Assembly (NCBI RefSeq): GCF_019397265.1
Contig: NZ_CP068985.1
Location: forward strand, 6,917,001-6,981,000
Length of the DNA stretch: 64,000 nucleotides
Direction of reading: 5' to 3'
Source of the DNA: Nonomuraea coxensis DSM 45129
Lineage (GTDB): Bacteria > Actinomycetota > Actinomycetes > Streptosporangiales > Streptosporangiaceae
Shown: piece after piece, positions 51,797 through 60,591 of the stretch
Numbering within the stretch: the stretch's first letter is position 1
How the letters are laid out: every line of letters begins with the position of its first letter
Position numbers and translations under genes: made by a program
Notes under the pieces: model-generated
The model's database searches: none
What the model saw: only the letters and a program-made list of their open reading frames with translations
Told to the model about the DNA's origin: nothing

Positions 51797-52662
51797 CCAT
51801 GATCGACGCCGGCGCGCCGTACGGCATCACGACCGGCCCCGACGGCGAGCTCTGGTTCACCCTCGTCCACCAGGGCCGCGTCGGCCGCCTGCGACCCGGC
51901 CACGCCCCGGTGATCCACCAGCTCGACCCGCCCGACGGCGGGCCCACCGTGATCACGGCGGGCCCGGACGGCGCGATGTGGTTCACCGAGGGCCAGGGCG
52001 GCCGGGTGTCCAGGATCACCGCCGACGGCGAGGTGACCTCCTGCCCCGCCGACTCCCCGTTCGGCATCACGACGGGCACCGACGGCGCGATGTGGTTCAC
52101 CGAGATGCGGCCGGGCCGCATCGGCCGCCTCACGCCGGGCGGCGACCGCGCCGAGTTCGAGATCCCGTCGCCCGGCGGCATGCCCGCCTTCATCACCCCC
52201 GGACCCGACGACGCCCTGTGGTTCACCCTCAACCAGGGCAACGCGATCGGCCGCGTCTCGCTGACCGGCGAGGTGACCCTCCACCCGCTGCCCACGGAGG
52301 GCGCCGCCCCGGTCGGCATCACCCTCGGCCCCGACGGCGCGCTGTGGTTCGTGGAGATCGGCGCAGGACGGATCGGCCGCATCGACCCGGCCGGCGAGAT
52401 CGACGAGTACCCGCTCGCCGACCCCGCCTCCCGCCCGCACGCGATCATCACGGGCCCCGACGACGCCCTGTGGTTCACCCTCTGGGGCACCGACCGCGTC
52501 GGCCGCATCACCCCCGACGGCGCCATCCAGGAGTTCCCCCTCCCGGATCACGGGGGCGGCGAACCATGGAAGGCGGAGCCGCACGGCCTGACGGTGGGCC
52601 CGGACGGCGCGATCTGGATCGCCCTCGAAGCCGGCGCCCTGGCCCGCCTCACCTCGGCCTGA
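51790..52662 (+). CDS. vgb: Virginiamycin B lyase (streptogramin B lyase), Vgb family
   Basis: 290 residues, close to the 290-300 of Vgb. Seven propeller blades of the type GITTGPDGELWFT / GPDGAMWFTE recur from residue 12 to the end. Vgb opens the streptogramin B ring at the ester bond by a metal-dependent elimination. His residues lie in RPHAII and EPHGL, the regions of the Vgb metal site; the last blade has Glu one position later than I expect, so activity should not be taken for granted. It overlaps the ABC-F gene; both are downstream of a TetR gene. Confidence 0.82.
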   Translation: MLTMIDAGAPYGITTGPDGELWFTLVHQGRVGRLRPGHAPVIHQLDPPDGGPTVITAGPDGAMWFTEGQGGRVSRITADGEVTSCPADSPFGITTGTDGAMWFTEMRPGRIGRLTPGGDRAEFEIPSPGGMPAFITPGPDDALWFTLNQGNAIGRVSLTGEVTLHPLPTEGAAPVGITLGPDGALWFVEIGAGRIGRIDPAGEIDEYPLADPASRPHAIITGPDDALWFTLWGTDRVGRITPDGAIQEFPLPDHGGGEPWKAEPHGLTVGPDGAIWIALEAGALARLTSA

Positions 52663-52724
52663 CCACCCGGCCTCTCCCCTCCAGGCGACGCGGTCACCGG
52701 CCTCTGCGTGTCCCACATCCATCG

Positions 52725-52766
52725 CCTCCTTTCTCCCACCGTTTCAGGCGTTGGGAGAAGAGGAGG
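52725..52766 (+). terminator. Stem-loop terminator after vgb
   Basis: CCTCCTTTCTCCCA (52725-52738) pairs with 52752-52766 (TGGGAGAAGAGGAGG) with one bulge and a 13-nt loop, 62 bp after the vgb stop. The rest of the 52663-52970 gap shows nothing I can identify except the promoter region of the next gene. Confidence 0.6.
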
Positions 52767-52970
52767 TGAGGAGAAGAAGAGGTTCCCGGGAGCCGGGCGT
52801 GGCAGCCCAGCCCCGTTTCGGCACGCCTCCCCACCTGGCGGAACGCGCCGCTCCAACCGGAATGCCCGGCCCGGCCGCCTTGGCCGCCCTGACGACCCGG
52901 CCCCCCTGCGGTGACGGCGTCGCGGGGGTCCGGGTGGCGGCCGGGGTTGCGGGCGGAGTTGACTAGGGGC

Positions 52971-53918
52971 ATGCATGCCATCTTCGTCTCCGCCCAGGGC
53001 GGTCCAGAAGTTCTCGAATACGTCGAGCGTCCCGACCCCACGCCCGGTGACGGCGAGGTCGTGGTCGACGTCGCCGCCAGCGGCGTCAACTTCATCGACA
53101 TCTACCACCGCTCCGGCGCGTACCCGCTCGACCTGCCGGTCACCATCGGGTCCGAGGGGGCGGGCACGGTCGCGGCGGTCGGGGCCGGGGTGCGGGACGT
53201 GGCCGTCGGCGACACCGTGGCGTGGGCGAACGTGCTCGGCAGCTACGCCGAGAAGGTCGTCGTGCCGGCCGCGCGGCTGGTGCCGGTGCCGGACGGCGTG
53301 TCCGCCGAGCTGGCGGCCGCGACGATGCTGCAGGGCATGACCGCCCACTACCTGACGCACTCGACGCACGAGGTGAAGGAGGGCGACCGCGTCCTCGTCC
53401 ACGCGGGCGCGGGCGGCATGGGCCAGTTGCTGATCCAGCTCGCCAAGCTGCGGGGCGCCAAGGTCTACACGACGGTGTCCACCGACGAGAAGGAGAAGCT
53501 GGCCCGCGCGGCCGGCGCCGACGAGGTGCTGCGCTACGACGGCTTCGCCGAGGCGCTGCGCGGCACGATCGACGTCGTGTACGACGGCGTCGGCAGGGCC
53601 ACGTTCGACGGCGGCCTGGACGCGCTGCGCCCGCGCGGCCTCATGGCCCTGTACGGCGCGGCGAGCGGCCCGGTCCCGCCCCTCGACCCGCAGACCCTCA
53701 ACAAGAAGGGCTCGCTCTTCCTGACCCGGCCGACGCTCGTGCACTACATCGCCGAGCGGGCGGAGCTGCTGCGGCGGGCGTCCGACCTGTTCGGCTGGAT
53801 CGCGGCGGGCCAGCTGCGCATCAACGTCTCGCACCGCTACCCGCTGGCGGAGGCGCGGCGGGCTCACGAGGACCTGGCCAGCCGGCGTACGACAGGAAAG
53901 CTGCTCCTCGTCCCGTGA
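52971..53918 (+). CDS. NADPH:quinone oxidoreductase (zeta-crystallin-like MDR)
   Basis: 315 residues. MDR family without zinc site: GVNFIDIYHRSGAYPLDLP, GSEGAGTVAAVGAGV, nucleotide motif VLVHAGAGGMGQLLIQLAKLRGAKV (core AGAGGMGQLLIQLA), YDGVGRATFDGGLDAL. One-electron or two-electron quinone reduction with NADPH. The start ATG 52971 has no clear ribosome site, so a leaderless message is possible. Confidence 0.92.
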   Translation: MHAIFVSAQGGPEVLEYVERPDPTPGDGEVVVDVAASGVNFIDIYHRSGAYPLDLPVTIGSEGAGTVAAVGAGVRDVAVGDTVAWANVLGSYAEKVVVPAARLVPVPDGVSAELAAATMLQGMTAHYLTHSTHEVKEGDRVLVHAGAGGMGQLLIQLAKLRGAKVYTTVSTDEKEKLARAAGADEVLRYDGFAEALRGTIDVVYDGVGRATFDGGLDALRPRGLMALYGAASGPVPPLDPQTLNKKGSLFLTRPTLVHYIAERAELLRRASDLFGWIAAGQLRINVSHRYPLAEARRAHEDLASRRTTGKLLLVP

Positions 53919-53925
53919 CGCCCGG

Positions 53926-55080
53926 CTAGCGGGCGCCCGCGGGGCGGCGGAAGTTGTTCGGCCAGTCGAGGAGGCGGGCGCCCAGGACGGCGGTCTCCAG
54001 GGTGAAGCGCTGGGTGGGGTCGTCCGGGGAGAAGCCGGTGAGGCGGCGGATGCGCTCCAGCCGGTACGTCACCGCGCGCGGGCTCAGCCGCAGCCGCCGG
54101 GCGGCGGCCGTCTGGTTGCCGTGGGAGGCGAAGATGGCCTCCAGCGTCTCCAGCAGCGGCTCGTGCCCGCCGCGCGCCTCCAGCAGCGGGCTGAGGACGC
54201 TGGTCACCAGGTCCTCGATGGCGCTGCGGTCGCGCAGCAGGACGGGGAAGACCAGCAGGTCGGCGGCCCGTACGACGTCGATCGTGAGTGACAGGGCGTC
54301 GGCCAGCTCCAGTGCCTGGGCGGCCTCGCGGTAGGAGGTGACGACGCCGCCGGGGCCGCGGTGGGCCCGGCCCAGGCCGACCCGCCAGCCGGCGGTGAAG
54401 CGGGCGCGTACGTGGTGGGTGAACTCGCCGACGGCGGCCGGCAGCGTGGCGGGGGCCACGCACACCAGGAGGTCGTCGCGGGCGGCGACCAGGACGTTGT
54501 GCGAGCCGAAGCGGGTGACGAGGGCGCGTTCGACGGCGTCCCGGTCCCTGTCGAGGGTCGTGGGCGGGAGGTTGCCGGCCACGGCGACGACGTACGACTC
54601 GGCGAGGCGCAGGCCGAAGTGCTCGGCGCGTTCGGCCAGGCGTTCTGCCCGGCCCTGGAGCAGGTCGTCCACGAACTCCCTGCGGGCCGCCTCCTCGTCC
54701 CTGATCGCGGCGCGCTGGGCCTGTTCGTACCCCTCCATGAGGGCGGAGACGGCGCGGCGCAGGGCGGGCAGGACCGGCGGGAGGCCCTCGGCGGCGGCCA
54801 GGGCGTCGTCCACGAGCGAGCGCAGCGGCACGCCCAGCTCGGCGGCCCGCGCCCCGGCGGCGCGGCACGCGTCGAGCGCCCGCCGGTCGGGCGCCCGCCC
54901 CGTCCCCGCGGCCTCGGCCAGGATCCGCCGGCACCCGTCGAGCAACCCGTCCCGCCCTCCGGACGGCCCCGCGCCGGGGGCACGGGGCGCGGACATTCCC
55001 GGCCCGTCCGTTCCCGGGGCCTCGACGCCTGGGGTGGACGGGTCGCCGGAAGGGGTGGCGGGCAGGGGCGGGGGGGTCAT
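53926..55080 (-). CDS. PucR/CdaR-family transcriptional regulator
   Basis: 384 residues. The N-terminal 45 are low-complexity; then a helical part, a GGDEF-like CdaR domain (ESYVVAVAGNLPPTT... GWRVGLGRAHRGPGGVV region) and a C-terminal HTH_30 (FASHGNQTAAARRLRLSPRAVTYRLERI). ATG 55080 overlaps the permease stop as TGATG. Last gene of the ABC-2 operon; could control it. Known relatives respond to purines or sugar diacids; the ligand here is unknown. Confidence 0.9.
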   Translation of the reverse strand: MTPPPLPATPSGDPSTPGVEAPGTDGPGMSAPRAPGAGPSGGRDGLLDGCRRILAEAAGTGRAPDRRALDACRAAGARAAELGVPLRSLVDDALAAAEGLPPVLPALRRAVSALMEGYEQAQRAAIRDEEAARREFVDDLLQGRAERLAERAEHFGLRLAESYVVAVAGNLPPTTLDRDRDAVERALVTRFGSHNVLVAARDDLLVCVAPATLPAAVGEFTHHVRARFTAGWRVGLGRAHRGPGGVVTSYREAAQALELADALSLTIDVVRAADLLVFPVLLRDRSAIEDLVTSVLSPLLEARGGHEPLLETLEAIFASHGNQTAAARRLRLSPRAVTYRLERIRRLTGFSPDDPTQRFTLETAVLGARLLDWPNNFRRPAGAR

Positions 55081-55883
55081 CACACTCCTACGTCGCGCCG
55101 GTCGAAGGCGAGCACCGCGGTGAGCGCGAGCGCGGCCGTCGCTCCCGCCAGCACAAGGTAGTCCCCCACCGGCACCCCCTCATAGAGGGGTCGCCCTTCC
55201 GCGTAGTAGTGGAACGGCGAGACCCACTTGAGCCAGGAGATCGCGTCCCAGGAGCGTCCGACGGTGACGACCATGTAGCCGGCCGCGACCCACACCCCGA
55301 CCACGGCGGAGGCGACGAGCCGCCGCCCGGTGACCGCGCCCACGGTGAGGGCCACGGTGCCGTAGAACAGGCCGAGCAGCAGCACGCCGAGGTGCCCGGC
55401 GAGGATGCGGCCGAACGGCACCCCGTTGTCCACCACGACGCTCATCGTCCAGGCGGCCAGCAGCGTCACGGCCGCCACCGCGAGCAGCTGGAGCGTCAGC
55501 GCGGCGAGCCTGGCGAGCACGAGCCGCCTGCGGTCCACCGGCAGGGTGAGGACGAGCTCCAGGGTCCCGTTCTCCTCGGGCCCGGCGAGCGCCCGGTTGG
55601 CGAGCAGCGTCGCGCACGCGATGAACAGCATGGGGACGAAGAGCTGGTAGACGGCCGTCTGGAGGTAGCCGACGCCGGAGGTCATGTCCGCGAGGCCGCC
55701 CATGAGGTCGCGCAGCGGGCCGGGGAACTTGGCGATCATCGCGGGCCCGTACGTCTCCGGGCTCGCCTTGACGCTCCCGTAGACGCCGAGGTAGAGCGCC
55801 ATGAAGGCGCTGATGCCGACGGTCCACCAGAACGTGACGCCGCGGTGGTCACGCAGGCTCTTGCTGATCAGCGGGCCGTTCAT
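55080..55883 (-). CDS. ABC-2 type permease
   Basis: 267 residues, six helices. YQLFVPMLFIACATLLANRALAGPEENGTLELVL is the ABC-2 signature region (core ALAGPEENGTLELVLTLP). It starts within the end of the ATPase gene (35-bp overlap). Multidrug or lipid export is possible. Confidence 0.9.
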   Translation of the reverse strand: MNGPLISKSLRDHRGVTFWWTVGISAFMALYLGVYGSVKASPETYGPAMIAKFPGPLRDLMGGLADMTSGVGYLQTAVYQLFVPMLFIACATLLANRALAGPEENGTLELVLTLPVDRRRLVLARLAALTLQLLAVAAVTLLAAWTMSVVVDNGVPFGRILAGHLGVLLLGLFYGTVALTVGAVTGRRLVASAVVGVWVAAGYMVVTVGRSWDAISWLKWVSPFHYYAEGRPLYEGVPVGDYLVLAGATAALALTAVLAFDRRDVGV

Positions 55884-56772
55884 CGTGCCGCTCCTCGTCG
55901 CTGTAGTAGGTCAGGAAGATCTCTTCGAGATCGGGTTCGGCGCTCACCAGGTGCACCACGGTGTGGCGGGCGGCGGCCTTGATCAGCGCGTCCGGGCGCC
56001 CGTCGATGGTGCAGGCCAGGGCGGCGCCCTCCACGCGCAGGTCGCGCACGCCGGGCAGCCCCTCGAAGTCGGCGCGCGGCACGGGCGCGTCGAAGTGCAG
56101 CTCGACCCGGCGCACCGCCTTCTCGCGCAGCGCGGCGACGTTCTCGACGGCGACGAGCCGCCCGCCGCGTACGATGCCGACCCGGTCGGAGACGCTCTCC
56201 ACCTCGGCGAGCACGTGCGAGGACATGAGCACGGTCCGCCCGGAGGCGCGCACCTCGCGCACCAGCGCCAGGAACTCGTGCTGCACGAGCGGGTCGAGCC
56301 CCATGGTCGGCTCGTCGAGGATGACGAACTCGGGTTCGTGCATGAACGCCTGGATGAGCCCGATCTTCTGCCGGTTGCCCTTGGAGAGCTTGCGCATCGG
56401 CACCGACAGGTCGGCGTCGAAGCGGTCGGCGAGGGACTCGATGCGCGAGCTGGGGACGCCGCCGCGGACCCGGCCGAGGAAGCGCAGGTAGTCGAGCGCC
56501 CGGTCGCGGCTCTCCAGCACCAGGTCGCCCGGCAGGTAGCCGACGCGGGCGCGGACGGCGGGCTCGCGGGGTGAGCCGCCGAGGACGCGCACGAGGCCGC
56601 TGGTCGGCCTGATCACGTCGAGCAGGAGCCTGATGGTGGTGGTCTTGCCGGCGCCGTTGGGTCCGAGGTAGCCGAAGACCTCGCCCGGCTGGATCTCCAT
56701 CGTGAGGTCCGCGAGGCCCCGGCGCCTGCCGTAGTACTTGGTCAGCCCTTCGGCCTGCACCACTGCTGTCAT
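55849..56772 (-). CDS. ABC-2 type transporter ATP-binding protein
   Basis: 307 residues. Walker A GPNGAGKTTTIRLLL, signature LSKGNRQKIGLIQAF, Walker B FVILDEPTMGLDPL, switch MSSHVLAEVE. A C-terminal DrrA-like extension follows. Start ATG 56772; longer versions upstream are not homologous. Operon order: ATPase, permease, PucR regulator. Confidence 0.93.
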   Translation of the reverse strand: MTAVVQAEGLTKYYGRRRGLADLTMEIQPGEVFGYLGPNGAGKTTTIRLLLDVIRPTSGLVRVLGGSPREPAVRARVGYLPGDLVLESRDRALDYLRFLGRVRGGVPSSRIESLADRFDADLSVPMRKLSKGNRQKIGLIQAFMHEPEFVILDEPTMGLDPLVQHEFLALVREVRASGRTVLMSSHVLAEVESVSDRVGIVRGGRLVAVENVAALREKAVRRVELHFDAPVPRADFEGLPGVRDLRVEGAALACTIDGRPDALIKAAARHTVVHLVSAEPDLEEIFLTYYSDEERHDERPADQQEPA

Positions 56773-56881
56773 GGCGGCATCGTCCCGCCGCTGTGGGTAG
56801 TGCGTCAGCGGGCGGGTCCGGCAGCTTCGCGGGCCCTTCGTTTCCGTGGCACGGCAAGGGCAGCGGGAGACCGAGGAGAGG

Positions 56882-57703
56882 ATGAGGGGTGTGGAGACGG
56901 CGTTCGTGCTCGGTGGCGGTGGCGTGCTCGGCGCGCACGAGGTGGGCATGCTGCAGGCGCTGGACGCGGCCGGCATCCGTCCCGACCTGGTGGTGGGCAC
57001 GTCCGTGGGCGCGCTGAACGGGGCCGTCATCGCCGCCGGGCCTGGCGAGGCGGTGGAGCGGCTGACCGGGTTGTGGCGCTCCGACATCGTCCGCACCGCG
57101 TTCGCCGGCTCGTGGGTGGCCCGGCTGTCGACGCTGGCCAGGACCGGCACCCACCTGCATCCGGTCGGGCCGCTGCGCGACGTCCTCGCCGAGACGGTGC
57201 GGGTGGGGCGGATCGAGGAGCTGGCGGTGCCGTTCCAGTGCGTGGCGGCGTCGGTGGAGCGGGCGGCCGCGCACTGGTTCACCACCGGGCCGCTGGTGCC
57301 GGCGGTGCTGGCGTCGTGCGCGGTGCCCGGCCTGCTGCCGCCGGTGGTGATCGGCGGGGAGCATTTCTACGACGGCGGGCTGGTCCACAGCATCCCGGTG
57401 GGCCGGGCGGTGCGGCTCGGGGCCAGGCGGGTGTTCGTGCTGCACGTCGGCAGGATCGAGCGCCCGCTGACGGCGCCGCGGCGGTTCTGGGAGGTGGGCA
57501 TGGTGGCGTTCGAGATCGCCCGCCGGCACCGTTTCGCCGAGGACATGGCGAGCCTGCCGCCGGGCGTGGAGGTGCACGTGCTGCCCGCCGGGGCGACCGG
57601 GCCGCTGTCGCCGCTCCGCTACCGGGACGGCGCGCAGGTGTCGGAGTGCATCGAGCGGGCGTACCGCGCGTCCGCCGGCTATTTGAGCGACCATGGATGT
57701 TGA
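56882..57703 (+). CDS. Patatin-like phospholipase
   Basis: About 273 residues. Oxyanion loop GGGGVLGAHEVG, nucleophile GTSVG, catalytic Asp DGG (YDGGLVHSIPV): the Ser-Asp dyad of patatins (RssA type). Likely a cytoplasmic or membrane-associated acyl hydrolase. ATG 56882 or GTG 56891. It overlaps the acyltransferase gene by 11 bp, suggesting a lipid-remodelling pair. Confidence 0.9.
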   Translation: MRGVETAFVLGGGGVLGAHEVGMLQALDAAGIRPDLVVGTSVGALNGAVIAAGPGEAVERLTGLWRSDIVRTAFAGSWVARLSTLARTGTHLHPVGPLRDVLAETVRVGRIEELAVPFQCVAASVERAAAHWFTTGPLVPAVLASCAVPGLLPPVVIGGEHFYDGGLVHSIPVGRAVRLGARRVFVLHVGRIERPLTAPRRFWEVGMVAFEIARRHRFAEDMASLPPGVEVHVLPAGATGPLSPLRYRDGAQVSECIERAYRASAGYLSDHGC

Positions 57704-58766
57704 GGGCAGGGGAGGAGGACAACCTACGTCCAGGGAGGCCGTGTTGCTCCCCCCACGTATCCTGCGCCGGGTCGTGCTGGCGCCGCTGATCATCCTGGTG
57801 ACGGTGGCCATGCTGGTCACGCTGCCGCTGTGGCTCGTCGTCGTGGCCGTCGCCTCGATGGGCCTGCCGCCGCCGCAGCGGCGGGCGCCGCGCTTCGTCT
57901 GGTTCGGGGTGGCCTGGCTGACGCTGGAGTCGCTGGTGCTGATCGGCTGCCTGTGGCTGTGGGTGGCGGGCGGGGCCCGCCACCAGGAGCGGCACTACGC
58001 GCTGGTCGGGTGGTTCCTGTCGCGCGTGTACGCCGCCGCCGGGCGGATCTTCCGCCTGACCGTGGACGTCGAAGGGCCGTCCTGCCCGGACGGCGGGCCG
58101 CCCCGGCCGCTGATCGTACTGTCCAGGCACGCCGGCCCCGGCGACTCGTTCCTGCTGATCCACCGGCTGCTCATCGCCCACGGGCGGCGCCCGCGGATCG
58201 TGATGAAGGCCGCGCTCCAGTACGATCCCACGCTCGACGTGATGGTCAACCGGCTGCCGAACGCGTTCGTCCCCCGCCGCTCCGGCCGCCGGCGCATCGT
58301 CGGGGAGATCCGCCGCCTGGCCGCCACGATGGGCGAGCGGGACGCCCTGGTGATCTTCCCTGAGGGCGCGAACTTCAGCCCGCGCCGCCGCCGGGTGGCG
58401 ATCCGCCGCCTGGAGGCGAAGGGCCTGGCGGAGGAGGCCGCGCGGGCCCGCCGCATGGAGCACGTGCTGCCGCCCCGGCCGAGCGGCGCGCTCGCCGCGA
58501 TCGCCGCCTGCCCGGCGGCGGACGTCGTGTTCGTGGCGCACACCGGCCTCGACGACCTGGTCACGCTGGGGGACGTCTGGCGCAGGCTGCCCTACACCGT
58601 GCGCATCTCCGCGACGTGGTGGCGGGTGCCGGCCGCCGAGGTGCCGCGCGGGCGCGAGGAGGGCGTGCGCTGGCTGTACGACAACTGGGCGCGCGCCGAC
58701 GCCTGGATCAGCGGGCGGCGGGGGCTCCCGGTGGAAGGAACGGGACCTCCGGCGGGCCGTCGCTGA
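57693..58766 (+). CDS. Membrane 1-acylglycerophosphate acyltransferase-like protein
   Basis: About 357 residues. Two or three membrane helices in the first 110 residues, then the PlsC signature: HX4D motif SRHAGPGDS, VNRLPNAFVPR, and FPEGANFS. It transfers an acyl chain to a lysophospholipid or a related acceptor. Start uncertain: ATG 57693 overlaps the patatin stop; GTG 57741/TTG 57744 follow a GGGAGG. Its last 59 bp overlap the convergent cobQ gene, so the two 3' ends share sequence. Confidence 0.87.
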   Translation: MDVEGRGGGQPTSREAVLLPPRILRRVVLAPLIILVTVAMLVTLPLWLVVVAVASMGLPPPQRRAPRFVWFGVAWLTLESLVLIGCLWLWVAGGARHQERHYALVGWFLSRVYAAAGRIFRLTVDVEGPSCPDGGPPRPLIVLSRHAGPGDSFLLIHRLLIAHGRRPRIVMKAALQYDPTLDVMVNRLPNAFVPRRSGRRRIVGEIRRLAATMGERDALVIFPEGANFSPRRRRVAIRRLEAKGLAEEAARARRMEHVLPPRPSGALAAIAACPAADVVFVAHTGLDDLVTLGDVWRRLPYTVRISATWWRVPAAEVPRGREEGVRWLYDNWARADAWISGRRGLPVEGTGPPAGRR

Positions 58767-60198
58767 TCAGCCGCAGCAGCGCGCCGGTGTCGAGGTGCCG
58801 CTCGACGAGGTCGCCGAGCGCGTCCAGCCTGGCCTCCCTGAGCGCGGCGAAGTCGGTGGCGGGGGCCGGGACGAAGTCGCGCCCCGCGCGGGCGGCCACG
58901 TCGGCCAGGAACGCGCGGCGGAAGCCGTCGTTCTCCAGCGCCCCGTGCCAGGTGGTGCCCCACACGTCGCCGGCGCGGCAGCCGTCGAGGAACGGCTCCC
59001 CGCCCTCCACGGTGACCCGCCCGTGGTGGATCTCGTAGGCGCGTACCGGCTGCCCGTACGCTGTGCCCTCCGGCCGGCCGAGACGTTTGTCGGGCGCGAA
59101 CTCGACCCGCGCCGGCAGCAGGCCGAGCCCGTCGACCTTGCCCGCGCCCGACTCGACCTCGTCCACGATCTCGCGCCCGAGCATCTGGAACCCGCCGCAG
59201 ACGCCGAGCAGCGGCCCCTTCCGCTCGGCGAGGGCCGCGGCGAGGCCGGTGCGGCGCAGCCAGCGCAGGTCGTCGACCGTGGCGCGCGAGCCGGGCAGCA
59301 CGACGAGGTCGGCGTCGTCCAGCTCGGCGGGGCCGGTGACGAAGCGCACGACGACGCCGGGTTCGGCGGCCAGCGCGTCGAGGTCGGTGAAGTTGGAGAT
59401 GCGCGGCAGCCGGACGACCGCGACGCGCAGGGTCTGCCGGCCGTGCGGCGGGCCGGTGGTCACGTGGCGGGCGTCGAGCGCCAGGGAGTCCTCGACGTCC
59501 AGCCAGAGGCCGTCGAGCCAGGGCAGCACGCCGTAGACGTGCCGGCCGGTCAGCTCGCGCAGCATGTCGAGGCCGGGCTCCAGCAGCTCTCGCGCACCGC
59601 GGAACTTGTTGATCACGAACCCGGCGACGAGCGCCTGGTCGGCGGGCTCCAGCAGGGCGACGGTGCCGTGGAACGCGGCGAACACGCCTCCTCTGTCGAT
59701 GTCGCCGACCACGACGACCGGCAGGCCGGCGGCCCTGGCCAGGCCCATGTTGGCGAGGTCGGAGCGGCGCAGGTTGATCTCGGCGGGGCTGCCCGCGCCC
59801 TCGCACACGACCACGTCGTAGCGGGCCCGCAGCCGGGCCAGGGACTCCAGGGCGGTGGTGCGGAGGAGGTCCTTGAGGTCGTCGTACTCCATGGCGTCCA
59901 CGTCGGCGACCGGCCGGCCCATGAGGACGACCTGGCTGCGGCGCTCGCCGCCCGGCTTGAGCAGGACGGGGTTCATGTCGGCGACCGGCTCCAGGCCGGC
60001 GGCCTGCGCCTGCGCCGCCTGGGCCCGGCCGATCTCGGCGCCACCGGGGGTGACGTAGGAGTTGAGCGACATGTTCTGCGCCTTGAACGGCGCCACGCGC
60101 ACGCCCTGGCGGGCCAGCCAGCGGCAGATGCCCGCGGTGACGACGCTCTTGCCCGCGTCGGACGTGGTGCCCGCGACGAGCAGCCCCCCGGTGACCAT
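58708..60198 (-). CDS. cobQ: Cobyric acid synthase CobQ
   Basis: 496 residues. N-terminal dethiobiotin-synthetase-like ATPase (LLVAGTTSDAGKSVVTAG, FKAQNMSLNSYVTPGG, VVCEGAGSPAEINL) and C-terminal class I glutaminase with GVCGGFQMLG and catalytic His in YEIHHGRV. It amidates four side chains of adenosylcobyrinate a,c-diamide. Separated by 37 kb from the other cobalamin genes here. Confidence 0.96.
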   Translation of the reverse strand: MVTGGLLVAGTTSDAGKSVVTAGICRWLARQGVRVAPFKAQNMSLNSYVTPGGAEIGRAQAAQAQAAGLEPVADMNPVLLKPGGERRSQVVLMGRPVADVDAMEYDDLKDLLRTTALESLARLRARYDVVVCEGAGSPAEINLRRSDLANMGLARAAGLPVVVVGDIDRGGVFAAFHGTVALLEPADQALVAGFVINKFRGARELLEPGLDMLRELTGRHVYGVLPWLDGLWLDVEDSLALDARHVTTGPPHGRQTLRVAVVRLPRISNFTDLDALAAEPGVVVRFVTGPAELDDADLVVLPGSRATVDDLRWLRRTGLAAALAERKGPLLGVCGGFQMLGREIVDEVESGAGKVDGLGLLPARVEFAPDKRLGRPEGTAYGQPVRAYEIHHGRVTVEGGEPFLDGCRAGDVWGTTWHGALENDGFRRAFLADVAARAGRDFVPAPATDFAALREARLDALGDLVERHLDTGALLRLISDGPPEVPFLPPGAPAAR

Positions 60199-60249
60199 GC
60201 GGCCACCGTACCGGAGCCCCGGTGGCGCCGGTGGTCGTCCTCCCGGGCG

Positions 60250-60528
60250 TCAGCCCTGGGGGCCGCGGTCGTGCCGCTCGCGCTCGGCGGCGGTCGGGTC
60301 GCGCTCGACGGTCATCTGCTCGCGCTCGGCCGGCGTCCGGCCCTCCCGGGTCCCGCCGCCGTAGCGGCGCTGCACGGCATCCGCGCCCTTCTCGATGTGC
60401 TCGTCGTACTTGTGCCCGGTGCGCTCCTTGGCGTACCGCTCGGCCCGGTCCAGCATCTGGTCGGCCTGCTTGGAGTGCCCGCGGGCCAGGTTCTCGGCCT
60501 TCTTCAGCCATTCCGCGATGCGGCTCAT
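60250..60528 (-). CDS. MT0933/Rv0909-type antitoxin-like protein
   Basis: 92 residues, helical and charged: EWLKKAENLARGHSKQADQM, DRAERYAKERTGHKYDEHIEKGADAV, then a disordered basic/acidic tail. This is the MT0933_antitox pattern. No toxin gene of the usual Rv0910 type is next to it, so it may not work as an antitoxin here. Confidence 0.8.
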   Translation of the reverse strand: MSRIAEWLKKAENLARGHSKQADQMLDRAERYAKERTGHKYDEHIEKGADAVQRRYGGGTREGRTPAEREQMTVERDPTAAERERHDRGPQG

Positions 60529-60591
60529 GACGCCTCCCCGTCGTGTCGGCTACCCGGCCCCCCTACCCGGCGGGGCCGGACAGTCACGTGG

